Positions 8,542-19,900 of a stretch of DNA of 64,000 nt are shown in pieces (the stretch's first letter is position 1; the number at the start of each line of letters is the position of its first letter). Below the pieces are notes generated by a model. The model was given only the letters and a program-made list of their open reading frames with translations. It did no database searches and was not told the DNA's origin. Both the position numbers and the translations under genes were made by a program. The stretch spans positions 33,915 to 97,914 of the IMG/VR virus record IMGVR_UViG_3300042090_000890; one strand, written 5' to 3'. The DNA is from a virus.

Positions 8542-10740
8542 ATGGCCAACGAAGAAGGCAAGAAAAAGCGGTACCAACAGAGACAAGAAATTGTCGCGTT
8601 GGACCCCAACGCTTTGAAGTTACTCAAAGCGGAAGCTGACGCTCGCCAGAAATCCAACGATGAAGAAGAAGTCACTCCGGCGGATACCGGCGTGTTGGGC
8701 GAGATCGTAAAATCGATCAAAGCTCAGAACGCGATGCAGGCGGCCCAACTGGAGCGAATGTCGTTCCAGGTCGACCCGAACGCGAACTACTCCGGCGCTC
8801 TCGGTTTTTACAAGCTCAAGCAGAACTTAACTCCTGATCATATCATCAAACGGATCTGCGGTCCGGGCGGCGACGAACTCGTTAACGAGATTCTCCAAGC
8901 TCGCTCGAATCACATCTCGTCCTTCGGTCGGCCACGTACCGATCGTTTCAGTGTAGGCTTTGAATTCCAAGACATGGACAAGAACGCCAAGCGTTCGGAA
9001 GAAGATCAGCGGAAGATCCAAGAAATGATCGATGCCGCTAAGAAGACCTTCTGGCAATGCGGTCGCGGTACGCTCGAAGGCGAACTCGACCAAGTAAACC
9101 TGTCTCAATTCTTAAAGCTGGTGACCCGCGATGGACTTGGATTCGGACGCCTAGCTACTGAAAGAGTTTGGTGGACCAATCCAAAAACTGGCAAGAAAGA
9201 GCTGTACGCATGGCGCGCAGCCGATGCCGGAACAATGCTCAAGATTCTGCCGCAGAAAGAGCACGATCAATCTCTCCGCCAAGAAGCTATTCGTCAGTTG
9301 CAACAGATCAAAAACAAAAAGATCGACATCGAGAAGTACAAGAAAGATGAGTACCGCTACGTTCAGGTTATCGAAGGTAAACCTATTCAGACATTCACTG
9401 AAGAGGAAATGGTCATCTACAATTTGTATCCGACGACCGGCATCGAATACAACGGTTACCCCCTGACCCCGATCGATCAAGCCCTTAACGCAATCACGAC
9501 TCACATCAACATCACGGTCCATAACAAACTGTACTTTCAGCACGGTCGCGCATCCAAAGGGATGTTGGTATTCCAGTCGGATTCTATGGACGAGGCAGCT
9601 GCCCAGCGCATTCGCCTACAGTTCCATCAGTCTATCAACTCCGTCCAGAACTCGTGGCGCATGCCGGTGTTCGCGATCGGGTCTGAGGACAAACTGACTT
9701 GGGAAGCAATCGACAACTCAGGCCGCGATGCAGAGTTCCAATACCTCATGGACAACAATGCTCGGGTGATCTTGTCGGCGTTCCAGATGTCGCCGGAAGA
9801 ATTGCCGGGTTACGCCCACCTCGCTCGCGGAACGAACACGCAGGCTCTCTCGGAATCTGACAATGAATGGAAGCTCACCGCAGCCCGCGACGTTGGTTTA
9901 CGTCCTCTGCTAAGCGACATTCAAGATTTCTTGAACACGCACATTCTCCCGTTCGTCGACGCGGAACTCGCGAAGACGCACCAGATCGTGTTAACTGGTC
10001 TCGACAAGGATTCTCCGGAAAAAGAGAATACCCGCCTGCAGCAAGATATGGCCGTTCACATGAACTACAACGAAGTCATGGAACAGGTCGAGAAGAACCC
10101 GATCCCGGTCGAACTGGGCGGCGACTTCCCTCTCAATCCTCAGTACCAAGCAGTCGCGGATAAGTACCTCACGGTCGGCCAGATCCTGGAGAATTTCTTC
10201 AAGGTCAAAGGCGCCGCATCCGATCCTCGTTATCAGTACATCCGTGATCCGTTCTGGTTCCAGAACAAACAGCTCATCCTCCAGGAAGCTCAGATCGCGA
10301 TGCAGCAGTCCATGCAAGCTCAACAGATGATGCAACAGCAAGCGCTGGCCGAGCAAGGTATCGCGACCGATGAGAACGGCAACCCCGTTCAGCCCGGTGA
10401 CGATGACGACAAAGGCGGCGGAGATGACTCCGGCGGAGACGATGATTCGGGCGGAGACGACTCCGGCGGCGGAGATCAGCCTCCGGAACAGACATCCAAG
10501 GCGGAGAAAGCGATCGACATCGTGAAAGAAATCACTGCCAAGAACGTGGCCTGGTCGGCGAACAACTACGTCGTCCTCGAAAAGGCCATCCGCAACAATC
10601 ACAACAGAATCTCGCGACAGCTCCTGAAGCGTCACAATGAACTTGTGACGGCCACGATGGATAACTGGAAGCGCCAGTCCGCGAAGGAACTGGCAGCCAT
10701 GGGCAAAGCGCTCAAAGACGGTAAGAAGAAGGGGAGCTGA
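8542..10740 (+). CDS. Portal protein
   Basis: 732 residues. The central region reads as an HK97/SPP1-type portal: TFTEEEMVIYNLYPTTG, YNGYPLTPIDQALNAITTH, then long helical stretches and LSESDNEWKLTAARDVG. The portal dodecamer at one head vertex passes DNA and binds terminase and neck. It lies between the terminase and the MuF-like protein, the standard order. The C-terminus carries a Gln/Met-rich helix and then an Asp/Gly/Ser low-complexity segment (about 10396-10488) of DDDxxGGGDDSGG type before a basic helical tail. The stop overlaps the next start by one base (TGATG). Confidence 0.85.
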   Translation: MANEEGKKKRYQQRQEIVALDPNALKLLKAEADARQKSNDEEEVTPADTGVLGEIVKSIKAQNAMQAAQLERMSFQVDPNANYSGALGFYKLKQNLTPDHIIKRICGPGGDELVNEILQARSNHISSFGRPRTDRFSVGFEFQDMDKNAKRSEEDQRKIQEMIDAAKKTFWQCGRGTLEGELDQVNLSQFLKLVTRDGLGFGRLATERVWWTNPKTGKKELYAWRAADAGTMLKILPQKEHDQSLRQEAIRQLQQIKNKKIDIEKYKKDEYRYVQVIEGKPIQTFTEEEMVIYNLYPTTGIEYNGYPLTPIDQALNAITTHINITVHNKLYFQHGRASKGMLVFQSDSMDEAAAQRIRLQFHQSINSVQNSWRMPVFAIGSEDKLTWEAIDNSGRDAEFQYLMDNNARVILSAFQMSPEELPGYAHLARGTNTQALSESDNEWKLTAARDVGLRPLLSDIQDFLNTHILPFVDAELAKTHQIVLTGLDKDSPEKENTRLQQDMAVHMNYNEVMEQVEKNPIPVELGGDFPLNPQYQAVADKYLTVGQILENFFKVKGAASDPRYQYIRDPFWFQNKQLILQEAQIAMQQSMQAQQMMQQQALAEQGIATDENGNPVQPGDDDDKGGGDDSGGDDDSGGDDSGGGDQPPEQTSKAEKAIDIVKEITAKNVAWSANNYVVLEKAIRNNHNRISRQLLKRHNELVTATMDNWKRQSAKELAAMGKALKDGKKKGS

Positions 10741-11621
10741 TGAAGCTCACCGACGCCCAGCGGAATGTCATCATCGAACGCATTGAGTCTCTCTTCGAGG
10801 GGACCAAAGCGCGCCTGTTAGGGTCGATGTTCAAAGGCCCGAAGCTATACTTCGAAGTCGTCCGTCGGTCGGACCCTCTGCATACTATCGAAGGCTTGTA
10901 CAATTTCACGCTGAAGACCATGTACGGCGCGACTGCCGAGCCGAACAAGAAAAATATCGAACATCTAGCTGAAATAACTGGGAATTATATGGATTCCCAG
11001 CAGCTGAAGATCAAGAATCACATCTTGGCGGACGTGGCCAAGGCTAAAACGCCGTCAGAAGCGATCCGCTCGATACGCGGTCACTTCGAGCAGGCCGGGA
11101 AGTACGTCGATCTGCTAGTATCGAACGAAACCCGCATCGTTCAGACGTACGCCTCGCGCGAAGGTATCGGCAAACTGGCGTCGGACATCGGAGTGAAAGA
11201 CCCGACCGTCGTATTCCTAGGCGTTTGCGACCATAAAATCTGTAAGTATTGCAAGAGCATGTACCACGACTCTGCGGCGATCCGCAAGCCGAAGCCGTAT
11301 AAGCTGTCTCAGGTACAGGAAGGGTATTTCAAGCCGAAGGATTGGGACGGGAAGACGCCGCACCAGGCTCCGCTACATCCGCGTTGCCGACACGTAATGA
11401 GCTTCGTGCCGCCGAACTTCGGGTTCAACGACGCAGGCGTGATCGAGTTCAAGGAATTCGGCTACGATTACCACAAAGAGTACTGGAAGCTGAAGAAAGC
11501 CGAGGAACTGCCGCCTGACTCAACACCCATGGCGAGTTTCCTGAGTTACGACGAGTACTTGGAGATGAATATCATCCACGAAGCTGAACATCTACACGAT
11601 GAGTTCTGCACGCACGATTAG
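10740..11621 (+). CDS. Mu F-like minor head protein
   Basis: 293 residues. It carries the MuF signature: a Cys/His cluster C163-x4-C168-x2-C171 followed by LHPRCRH (H213, C216), which probably binds zinc. An N-terminal helical region precedes it. MuF/SPP1 gp7-type proteins sit inside the head near the portal and are often ejected with DNA. The position directly after the portal supports the call. The stop TAG is immediately followed by a CCTAATCTT box. Confidence 0.8.
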   Translation: MKLTDAQRNVIIERIESLFEGTKARLLGSMFKGPKLYFEVVRRSDPLHTIEGLYNFTLKTMYGATAEPNKKNIEHLAEITGNYMDSQQLKIKNHILADVAKAKTPSEAIRSIRGHFEQAGKYVDLLVSNETRIVQTYASREGIGKLASDIGVKDPTVVFLGVCDHKICKYCKSMYHDSAAIRKPKPYKLSQVQEGYFKPKDWDGKTPHQAPLHPRCRHVMSFVPPNFGFNDAGVIEFKEFGYDYHKEYWKLKKAEELPPDSTPMASFLSYDEYLEMNIIHEAEHLHDEFCTHD

Positions 11622-11630
11622 CCTAATCTT
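11622..11630 (+). promoter_or_regulatory. CCTAATCTT box, candidate late promoter
   Basis: Exact copy directly after the MuF stop codon and 17 nt before the TTG start of the prohead protease. No clear ribosome binding site lies between the box and the start, so this may be a short-leader transcript. Confidence 0.6.
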
Positions 11631-11647
11631 CTAATAGATATACATAC

Positions 11648-13396
11648 TTGGTGGTCACTTTGGGTCTGAAGATTGACGGTATCGCGACATCTGAACACAT
11701 TGATTCGTCCGGTGAATTGCTCATCGTCGAGAATCATGACATCTCCGATCTTGTGTCGGGCAAAGGCGTCATGAATTGGGAGCACTCCAATAAGTCCGAT
11801 GACACGATTGGAGCAATCATCTACGCCAAGAAAATTCTCAAGAAGACCGACTGCGAGAACGACCGCCAGCGAAAATACTGGAATACCGTCAACAAGCCGT
11901 TCGTTTACATCATAGGCGAGCTGTACGATGACGAGGAACATTCAGGTGCGCTTGCCGTCGCCGCCATGATCCGGTACTACGCCAAGAAATCTGAGAATCT
12001 CCTGACAGGCTTCTCCATCGAAGGCGCCACGCTCGAACGGGATGATTATATCCTGAAAGAGTCTGTCGGTCGCCGGGTAGCCGTCACCCTCCGCCCGTGC
12101 AATAAGACTGCAATCGCTGGGTTGCTGGAAGATCCAAAAACGAAAGATATCGCTAAGTCGATCGAGGCAATGATGGCCCGCGTCGATGGCAGCCTCGTCG
12201 AAATCGACTCGGTCATCCTCGACGATATGTTCATGCCGAAGGACCCGATTCTCGACCTACATAAGGCCGTCGAAAGTCTCGCGAAGTCGATCGAAGCGGG
12301 CATGTACAATGTCACTCCGTCGCAGTTGATCGGCCAAGCCGCACTTACCCGCGAGCACATCAGCGGATTCCAGCGGAACCGTGTTAAAGCTGCCGTCCGC
12401 GATTGGGACCGCAAACGTCCTCTCAAGGAAGTTCTGAAGAGCGCTCTACCGGAAGTGTCTGACGATTACATCGGACATTTCGAGAAGTTGGCCGAAGAAT
12501 TGGCACTCAAGAAAAACATGCCATCCACGAAATTAACTCGCGTTGGGGCTAGACATTCGCCAAATCAACATCAAAATGAAGACCAACAGAAGTTGATCGA
12601 AGGCTTGTACTTCGACCCGAAGAGAAAGTTCGGCGGTAAAGATTTTGATCCTGGCCACACCGGCTATCAAACCGCGATCACGAAGCATAAAAATGACGCA
12701 GGCGCGAACGTGTTGGTCAAACAGCCCACGGGCAAATGGGCAGAGAACGCCACTCATTACTACGAGAACGCTCGCGATGTTTTTGGAATGGGCAATCACG
12801 TACCGGTTACGAATTATTTCAAGCCGCCCAAAGGATCTCAGAAATGGGATATGACTACCGATACTACGGATCGTCAGCCTGAAGGCCTGCATCATCAAGC
12901 GATGGAACTTGTCGATAAAGCCAAATCGCCAATGACCATGAACGACAAAGACCTGGCTAAACCGTTGCAAAGAGCATATGATAACGGAGACTTGAACAAA
13001 CTCATGATGATGGATCAGATTCTAGGCGGAGCGTCGGATAGACACCACGGAAACTATCTGATTCATCCTAAAGGCCACGTTATGAACATCGACAACGATC
13101 AGGCTTTTTCTTACAATATACCGGCTCCGACACCGGCGTACATGTATCAGCACATCGATCAGCCGATACACCCGGAAGCGTCAAAATGGATAAAAGGAAT
13201 TGATCCAAAAGCGTTGATCGGGAAGATGGCGGACCAAGGTCGTTCACCGGAAGAAATAAAATCCGCCGCTATGATTCTTAAACTGCATCAGAAATACGCC
13301 GACAAGCCTATGACAGGACGCCAACTGTGGGACACTATAGGCAATCATGCTACGGCAGTTCGTCGTGAAGAGCAGCGCAAGAAGAAGGTAGCATGA
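11648..13396 (+). CDS. Prohead protease fused to a kinase-like domain
   Basis: 582 residues. Residues 1-170 read as a phage prohead protease: VMNWEHS (candidate catalytic His), KPFVYIIGELYDDEEHSGA, then LLTGFSIEGATL (candidate catalytic Ser) and VAVTLRPCN. It would cleave scaffold and capsid during head maturation. Residues about 210-240 repeat a motif of the capsid N-terminus (EAGMYNVTPSQL). Residues about 330-540 contain GANVLVKQ (possible ATP-binding lysine), SDRHHGN (D464-N469) and NIDNDQAF (D482/D484), the catalytic-loop and metal-binding pattern of PI3K/HipA/Fam20-like kinases. The start is TTG at 11648 or GTG at 11651, both without a Shine-Dalgarno sequence. The protease call is good. 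The kinase fold is inferred. Confidence 0.75.
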   Translation: MVVTLGLKIDGIATSEHIDSSGELLIVENHDISDLVSGKGVMNWEHSNKSDDTIGAIIYAKKILKKTDCENDRQRKYWNTVNKPFVYIIGELYDDEEHSGALAVAAMIRYYAKKSENLLTGFSIEGATLERDDYILKESVGRRVAVTLRPCNKTAIAGLLEDPKTKDIAKSIEAMMARVDGSLVEIDSVILDDMFMPKDPILDLHKAVESLAKSIEAGMYNVTPSQLIGQAALTREHISGFQRNRVKAAVRDWDRKRPLKEVLKSALPEVSDDYIGHFEKLAEELALKKNMPSTKLTRVGARHSPNQHQNEDQQKLIEGLYFDPKRKFGGKDFDPGHTGYQTAITKHKNDAGANVLVKQPTGKWAENATHYYENARDVFGMGNHVPVTNYFKPPKGSQKWDMTTDTTDRQPEGLHHQAMELVDKAKSPMTMNDKDLAKPLQRAYDNGDLNKLMMMDQILGGASDRHHGNYLIHPKGHVMNIDNDQAFSYNIPAPTPAYMYQHIDQPIHPEASKWIKGIDPKALIGKMADQGRSPEEIKSAAMILKLHQKYADKPMTGRQLWDTIGNHATAVRREEQRKKKVA

Positions 13397-13998
13397 AAGT
13401 CTACGTAATCAAATCAGATCATTCCGAAGTGCCGTTAGCCGAAGTCCGCACGGACGGCGATACGGCCCACTTCGTAGTCGACAATACAAACGGAAAACTG
13501 CCCCAGATGGTCCAGAGCAGTCTGCCAAAATTACGTGCGATTTGCGACAATTCTTCGCATATGCACATGGAAGAGCCGAAAACAGCGACCGTCAATCTTC
13601 TGCGGTACGTTATGGACAACGGTGATGTGGTCGAGATTACGTCGGACGGCCATACCGTCATGCTCAACGGACACCTCCTGCCGCAAGAAGAGAAGGATGC
13701 GTTGTTCAACGCCTTTACGCGTGGCGAAATCAAAGTCGCTCGTAAGACCGATGTACAGCAGGCATTGCCGGTCCTCCCGTCGAATCCGCCGTCGGAGTAC
13801 GCTAAGCCGCAGAGCAAGATGAATCCGACAGTGCTTGGCATGATAGAAGATGACCAAGACAAAAAAGATACCGCCCGTGAGATGGCCACTCGCGACTATG
13901 ATCCGGCCATTGACGATGCCGAGCTGTCTGATGTAGAAGATGCTGATTGGACGAAAGAATTGATGCGCTGGCTCAAATACGGTGACAAAAATGAATGA
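13393..13998 (+). CDS. Hypothetical acidic protein
   Basis: 201 residues, coupled to the protease gene by ATGA. The N-terminal 60 residues look like a compact alpha/beta unit (MKVYVIKSDHSEVPLAEV) and the next 40 like a small beta domain (VVEITSDGHTVMLNGHLL). The C-terminus is acidic and disordered (DYDPAIDDAELSDVEDADW) and ends in an amphipathic helix. No family recognised. It sits between the protease and the giant repeat protein, so it is probably a head-assembly or internal head protein. Confidence 0.6.
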   Translation: MKVYVIKSDHSEVPLAEVRTDGDTAHFVVDNTNGKLPQMVQSSLPKLRAICDNSSHMHMEEPKTATVNLLRYVMDNGDVVEITSDGHTVMLNGHLLPQEEKDALFNAFTRGEIKVARKTDVQQALPVLPSNPPSEYAKPQSKMNPTVLGMIEDDQDKKDTAREMATRDYDPAIDDAELSDVEDADWTKELMRWLKYGDKNE

Positions 13999-16900
13999 CG
14001 AAAAGAAATTAGCACCAGACGTACCGGCTGACACACTCCACGCTCACGTGGAGCGCCATATGGCATTACCGGAAGAGTCTCAGTCAGACAATGACAACGA
14101 AGACTTCGCGGCTGAAGTCGCCTCGCATCCGAACCTTGCGCCGCATTCCATTGAGAAGCTGTACAACCACGTGATGAAGCCTGTATCTGCCAATTCTACG
14201 ACGGCGGCCACTGGCGAAGCAGAGCCGATGTCGAATGTGATCGTCGGTAATCTGCTTAGAAATCCTAACGCACCGCAGAATATCAAACAGGACTTTGCGC
14301 TCAAGACGTTTCATCCCGACAATCCGTCGTCCGATCTGCACGAAGAGTTGGCTGATTCCGGCATTCTGAACGAACAGCAATTGAAAGGCATGTCCGAGCA
14401 GGTTTTGAAAGCTGGCAAAGAGCCACACGCATACAAGCACCTTGGCCCGAATTACTACATGAAGTATTTTCGAGGCCGGTCGCAGCAGGACCCCAACGAA
14501 CTCGACGAGGACGGGAAGGAACAGCATTCTCGCGAGATGGAGCTGGGAGAAAAAGGGTTAGTTAACTCGTCTAGGCACACGCCGGAGACATTGGATCAGA
14601 CGATCGACGCGTTTTCGGCTTCGAAACATGACCCGCACGGCCTTATCGAAAAATTGGTTAACAATAGAGAAGACTTGTCTAAAGACCAATTGAATAAGAT
14701 CCATCAATGGTATGATTCCAACAAAAATGAAAAGAGCAACGCCTACAACGACGACTATTATCATAGGCAGCGCATCGATAGCTTGCTAGAGCATAAGAAT
14801 GTCGATCCAGCGTTGCTTGCCAAATATGCTGTAGGCAAACGGGTCAGCACAGAAGCTCTCAAAAATCCACGCCTGCCGCAGGAATCGATCAACGGTATCA
14901 TAAAACGTATAAAAGATCCCAACGAATGGGACACTCGGAACAGGGTAGAAAGTCTTCTCGAAAATCCGTCTATATCGAAAGACCAGGTTCGCGCATTGAT
15001 TCAGAAGGGTTCCAATAAAGCCATCAAGCATCCTCTGGCCGACGAAGCCGCTGTCCGCGACTATTGGCAGAAAGGTTCAAAGGACCTAGACTCATCCCGC
15101 GATATCTTGCAAGCGAAGAATTTACCGCCAGACGTGTTAAAAGAGCTTGTCAATCACAAGAATCAGGAAGTCGCCGTCAAAGCTCTCAACCATCCCAGAG
15201 CGGACATGGACGTGGTCAACGAAGGTCTCAAACGCCGGGCAAAGACCGTACAGGATGCCGCACGGCTACATCCGCTTGTAGCCGAGCAACAGGTCAAAGA
15301 AGGTTTGAAATCGGGCGCGACATCTCTCGCGAACGTGTACACAGATCCGAAATTCGAAGCGCAGTTCGACAAGCTCCCGAAGGTGGACCAGGAAGCGATC
15401 TTCAATAAGGCACACGAGAAGTACCAAGGTACCAACCTCGCCGAGTTGGCCAAGAAGACCAAGGAACGTTCTGAAAACGTCATCAACAGCAAGATGAACC
15501 TGGCCATGGACGAGCGCGTCCCGGCAGCCATCCGCGAAGCGCATGGTAAAGACATTGCCAATATGTTCGAGGATCAGGTCCCGAAGAATCAGATGCTGGT
15601 CCAACGCACGACCGACGTGATGAGCAAAAATCACCCGGACGACAATTCTCGTCTGGTGACGGCCATTTCACATCTTGCGATCAACGGCAACAAAGATGCC
15701 CAGAGAGCGATTCTCAATAATCCTGGCTATCTCTCGGAAGTTCAATCCAATCTGGACTTGAAAGACGCCGAACCAGATTTCCTGGAAAGCGTATATCGCA
15801 AAAGACAGGAGAATCAGGCCAATAACGTACAACTGTACGATCGCGTCGGACACCCGGAATTGTTCGATAAATCCGGCCACACGCTCAGACGTGTTTTCGA
15901 AGCTCCCAACTTGCCGTCTAATGTGTTCGACGAGATTGCTCGGAACGGACAACAGATGGACCAGATCGGTGCCGGAGACTATTTCAAAAGATACAATGAT
16001 CTGCCTGAAGACCAACAGAATCAGAAATACGAGCACATTCTAAATTCCGGTTCGCAAAAGGCAGCCATTTCAGTCGTCCGCGCTAAAGCGCCTCCGGCAT
16101 CTTGGGACCGTGCATTCAACATGCTGACCCCAGACAATAAGCAACGTCTGATCAAAGACGAAGTCGATCACGTGAAAAGTCATAGGCCGGACGTTTTCCA
16201 CAATGCCGTGCTGGGCATGTACAATGATCCGGCAGACGCAGATCGTCCTGGCATGAGCAGATACGAGAGCTATCAAGCGAAAGCCGTTAGCAAATTAGAT
16301 CCGGAATCGCCGAATGACCGCTCGGTACTTGAACAGCTGATCTCAATCCCAGAGGCTCAGCCAGGGCATATGCCAGACGAAGGATTGCTGGATAATATCC
16401 CAGAGAAAATGTACAGCAAGCCCGGTGACGATTCTCTGATTGACCATGCAGCAGCTTCCGGTAAAGGTCCTCTGGCATACAATATGCTTGCCCGGAAGAT
16501 GAACACTCTCAGTCGTGAGGCGTACGTCGGCAGTTACGAATCGGAAGATAAGAAAGCAGCAGCCAGACAGAAAGCTGAAGACCTTGTTACTTACTTGCAC
16601 GGACGTGTTGCGTCGATGCCATCTTTCAGCGACGCGGATACAGATAATCCGACCGCCGAGAATTGGTACTCACTGATGACTCGTCAGAAGCAAGGGTACC
16701 ACGACGATCGGTTCATGGGAGCTTTGAAAAAAGCAGGTGCGAACCTCGATTTCTTGGCCGACATGCCCGGCAAGGACGGCGAACTCGTAAAACGCCAGGC
16801 GCTCACGGACAACCTTCTGTCTACGCAGAAGCTGCAAGAAATGTCGCAGGCCAATTCTGTGAAAGATATTCTGGCCATCGGCAGTCCAAAGTTACGTCAG

Positions 16901-19900
16901 CAATCTTTGGATTCTTGGGTCGTCCAAGGAAATCATACGCCCGAAGATTTAGAACACCTTGCCAACAAAGTTGACGCATCGGTGCTCAATCCGGAGTCGT
17001 TCGAACACGGTCGCCGTAAGTCCATGGGCGAAGAGGCTGTCAACGTATTTAATTCCCGCATCAACAACTTGATAGACTTGTACAGGACAAAGAGTCCAGA
17101 CAGTCTCACGCATGTGATCAACAATGCTCTGCAAGTCAGCCGCTCTGACGACGATCTCACCCAAGAAGATGGCCGCCGCATCGTAAAAAATATCTTGAAT
17201 CACGTCAACGGCGCAGCATACGGTTCGCCGGAAGAGAAAGCGTCCACGCTCCTGAGCACGTACATGGCTCTCAAAAAACGAGAGATGGCGCCCGCCAATA
17301 TGGGCAAGCAAATAGAGCGTGCTGCCGTAGAAGGTAAAGACTACGACACGATGATTAAGCTGTCGGATCACAAGATGCTTTCCGAAGAGGGCATAAGCTC
17401 TTTGATGAAAGCCGCCGCGCAGCCACAGACGCTCAATTCGCGCCAGATCGCAGGCGTATCCTCGATGCTCACTTCGAATACTCCGCCTAGCGCTGTACTT
17501 GACACCGCCAAGGCCTTCGAGAACAAAACGGCGCAGGAAGTGGCCGAAGGTAAACGCCCTTCGCCCGCCGACCGAACGAAGTTGATGAGGAATCTGTTCG
17601 GCACGTTCAGCCCCAGTGAGTCCGGCCCGGAAGAAGTTCAGAAGAACGAGTTTTTAGTCAACTACATGAAAAAACAAGCGCTGGACCCGGCAGTCTCCAG
17701 ATACGCCAATACGCATTTGGCAAACATGTCTGTGCAGTTGGCAGAAGCTGGCGACGAAGATCAAGGCATCAGTCTATGGGAACAATTGCCGAATCAGTTG
17801 ACAGATTTCGACGGCAACTATCCTGACATACAAGGTGCTATCCCGTCAAAAATGCTCAACGACCCTCGTTTCATTGAGGCCTGCGGATCGGGATGGAAAC
17901 TTTCGTCCCTGGCCATAAACGCCGATAGGCTCACAGGTGCGAATGCCTCTACCCTCACGAATCGTGCGTTGGCCGCCGAGCCATACACTGTTGACCACCA
18001 GCAGTTGTTCCGAAATTTTGAAAATAACGAGTTCGTGGCACCAGAAGATTCTGTCAAGTTGGCGCGCAGCATGCCCGATGACAAGTTCAATTCTCTCACT
18101 CGCGAGCTTGGCCAGTCCATGGCAGGCAATCTGATATATGCTGCCCATGCCAGGATTAGAGATGTCGACGCGCTTGTAAAAGATCCGAATCTGGCTGCCC
18201 CGAACGCGCCGTTTATGGGAGCTGAACACCGCAACAAGATTCTGACAAATCTTGATGCATATGCCACTGCCATCAAAAACGCTGATGTTGAAGAAGAAAC
18301 GCCGAATTTGAAGGACAAACTTGGCAAAGTGTCCGAAATGATTGGTACGATCCACGGCCACTTGAAGACGATCGCCAATCATATGCGTTTGCAGGCGCCA
18401 GACCAGGTAGACAATATTGAATTTGCTAGGGATCACGCCGCGATGCTGACTACGCTCAGTAAAATCGCTACCACTAATCTGCAATTAGACCGCGACGATG
18501 CACTCAAAGTTATGGATATGGTAAAAGAATACCACTCTGTTCAGCAGGCAGCCGGTAAAGAACCTATGCCAGAGAAGACGTATCCTGCCACAAAGGGCCT
18601 CGTCGCCCGCGCCGAAAATTTCGAGGAGCAGGATTGGCGGGAAATGTTCAAGGCCGACCCACACGCAATTTACGCGCTGAGCGACCGAGCCACTATCCCT
18701 ACTGAAGCCTTGAACGCCGCCGAGATCACCAAGATCGAAAAGTCTCGCAACAAAGACGAGAATCGAGCCAAGACCTTGTTCGTTAAGACGTCCAAGGATT
18801 GGTTCTCGAAGATGTCGAAGGAAGACGTTGCTCACCACGGCAAGGATCTTCTGCATCTGTACATCAAGCTGAAAAATGCCGATGAAATCTTCCATAACGA
18901 TTACACGTATGCGATGGAAGAGGGCATGAAGTACATGGGCGACAGTATGTCGCACAAGGAACTAACCGATCTTCTACAAGAGTCCGGCGCTTCTGACTTG
19001 CGAAACTCGTTGTTCAAGACTGCCGTCGAAAACGGTGTGGGCGGCGTAGAAAGTTTGAAAGCGTACGCCAAAGAATTCCACGACCAGATATTCTCAGGTC
19101 ATTCAGATATACATGACATGGAAGCGTCGAATTTGAAGATGAAGTTAGAGCCAATCACAGCATCGCCGTACATAGATGAGGATCTCGCAGGACAAGTGTT
19201 CGATATGTACGATAGGAATAAGGGCGCCATGCACGCAGCCGCAGTTGACCTATTGGCTAATACATCAACTCCAGCGAAATCCGTGAAAAAGTTCACCGAC
19301 ACATTACTCCAAAATCATAAAGACGGATACAAGGACATTAATAAGAGAGCCTCTGCGAATCTGGCAAGTCAGATTATGCAGCATCCGAATGTGTCCGAGG
19401 AAGACCTTGGCGAACTTTTCGCTCTCAGCAACGAGCAGTTCCCGAAATACTTCGCTCCGTCTGGGAAGTTCAACCCGGCGCTAACGAATCCGACGTACGG
19501 CGGCAAGCTGTTCCGAGCCATGCCATTGGCTCTTCCGGAATCTCAAAAGATGGGTCCGAAAGGTGAAGGCGGTACGGTAGATGAAGGAAAGTGCCTCCGG
19601 GACATTAACTTGCAGCACAAGGATTACGAGCGCATGAAGTCGACCATGGCCATGATACCTGCCGAGGGTATGGCCTGGGCCGAGTTCAAGCGCAAGTTCC
19701 CGGCAGAAGAAAAATCTCTGCCGCCTTCCGTCAAAGCTGTGTTCACGTCAGCTCAGAACAAACCGGTCATGCCTGAGCAATTCGCGCAAGCTATGCGTTC
19801 GCTGGATGATAATTCCAAGAAGTACCACCTGACGTATTCGGAATGGGGATCTGGCCTGCAGCGTCATAACCCTCCTGGCCGCCCGAACTTGGTTGTTCAA

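Noticed and set aside
18472-18481. CACTAATCTG inside the giant gene as a late box
   Set aside because: Two differences from the box, inside a coding region and not before a gene start.
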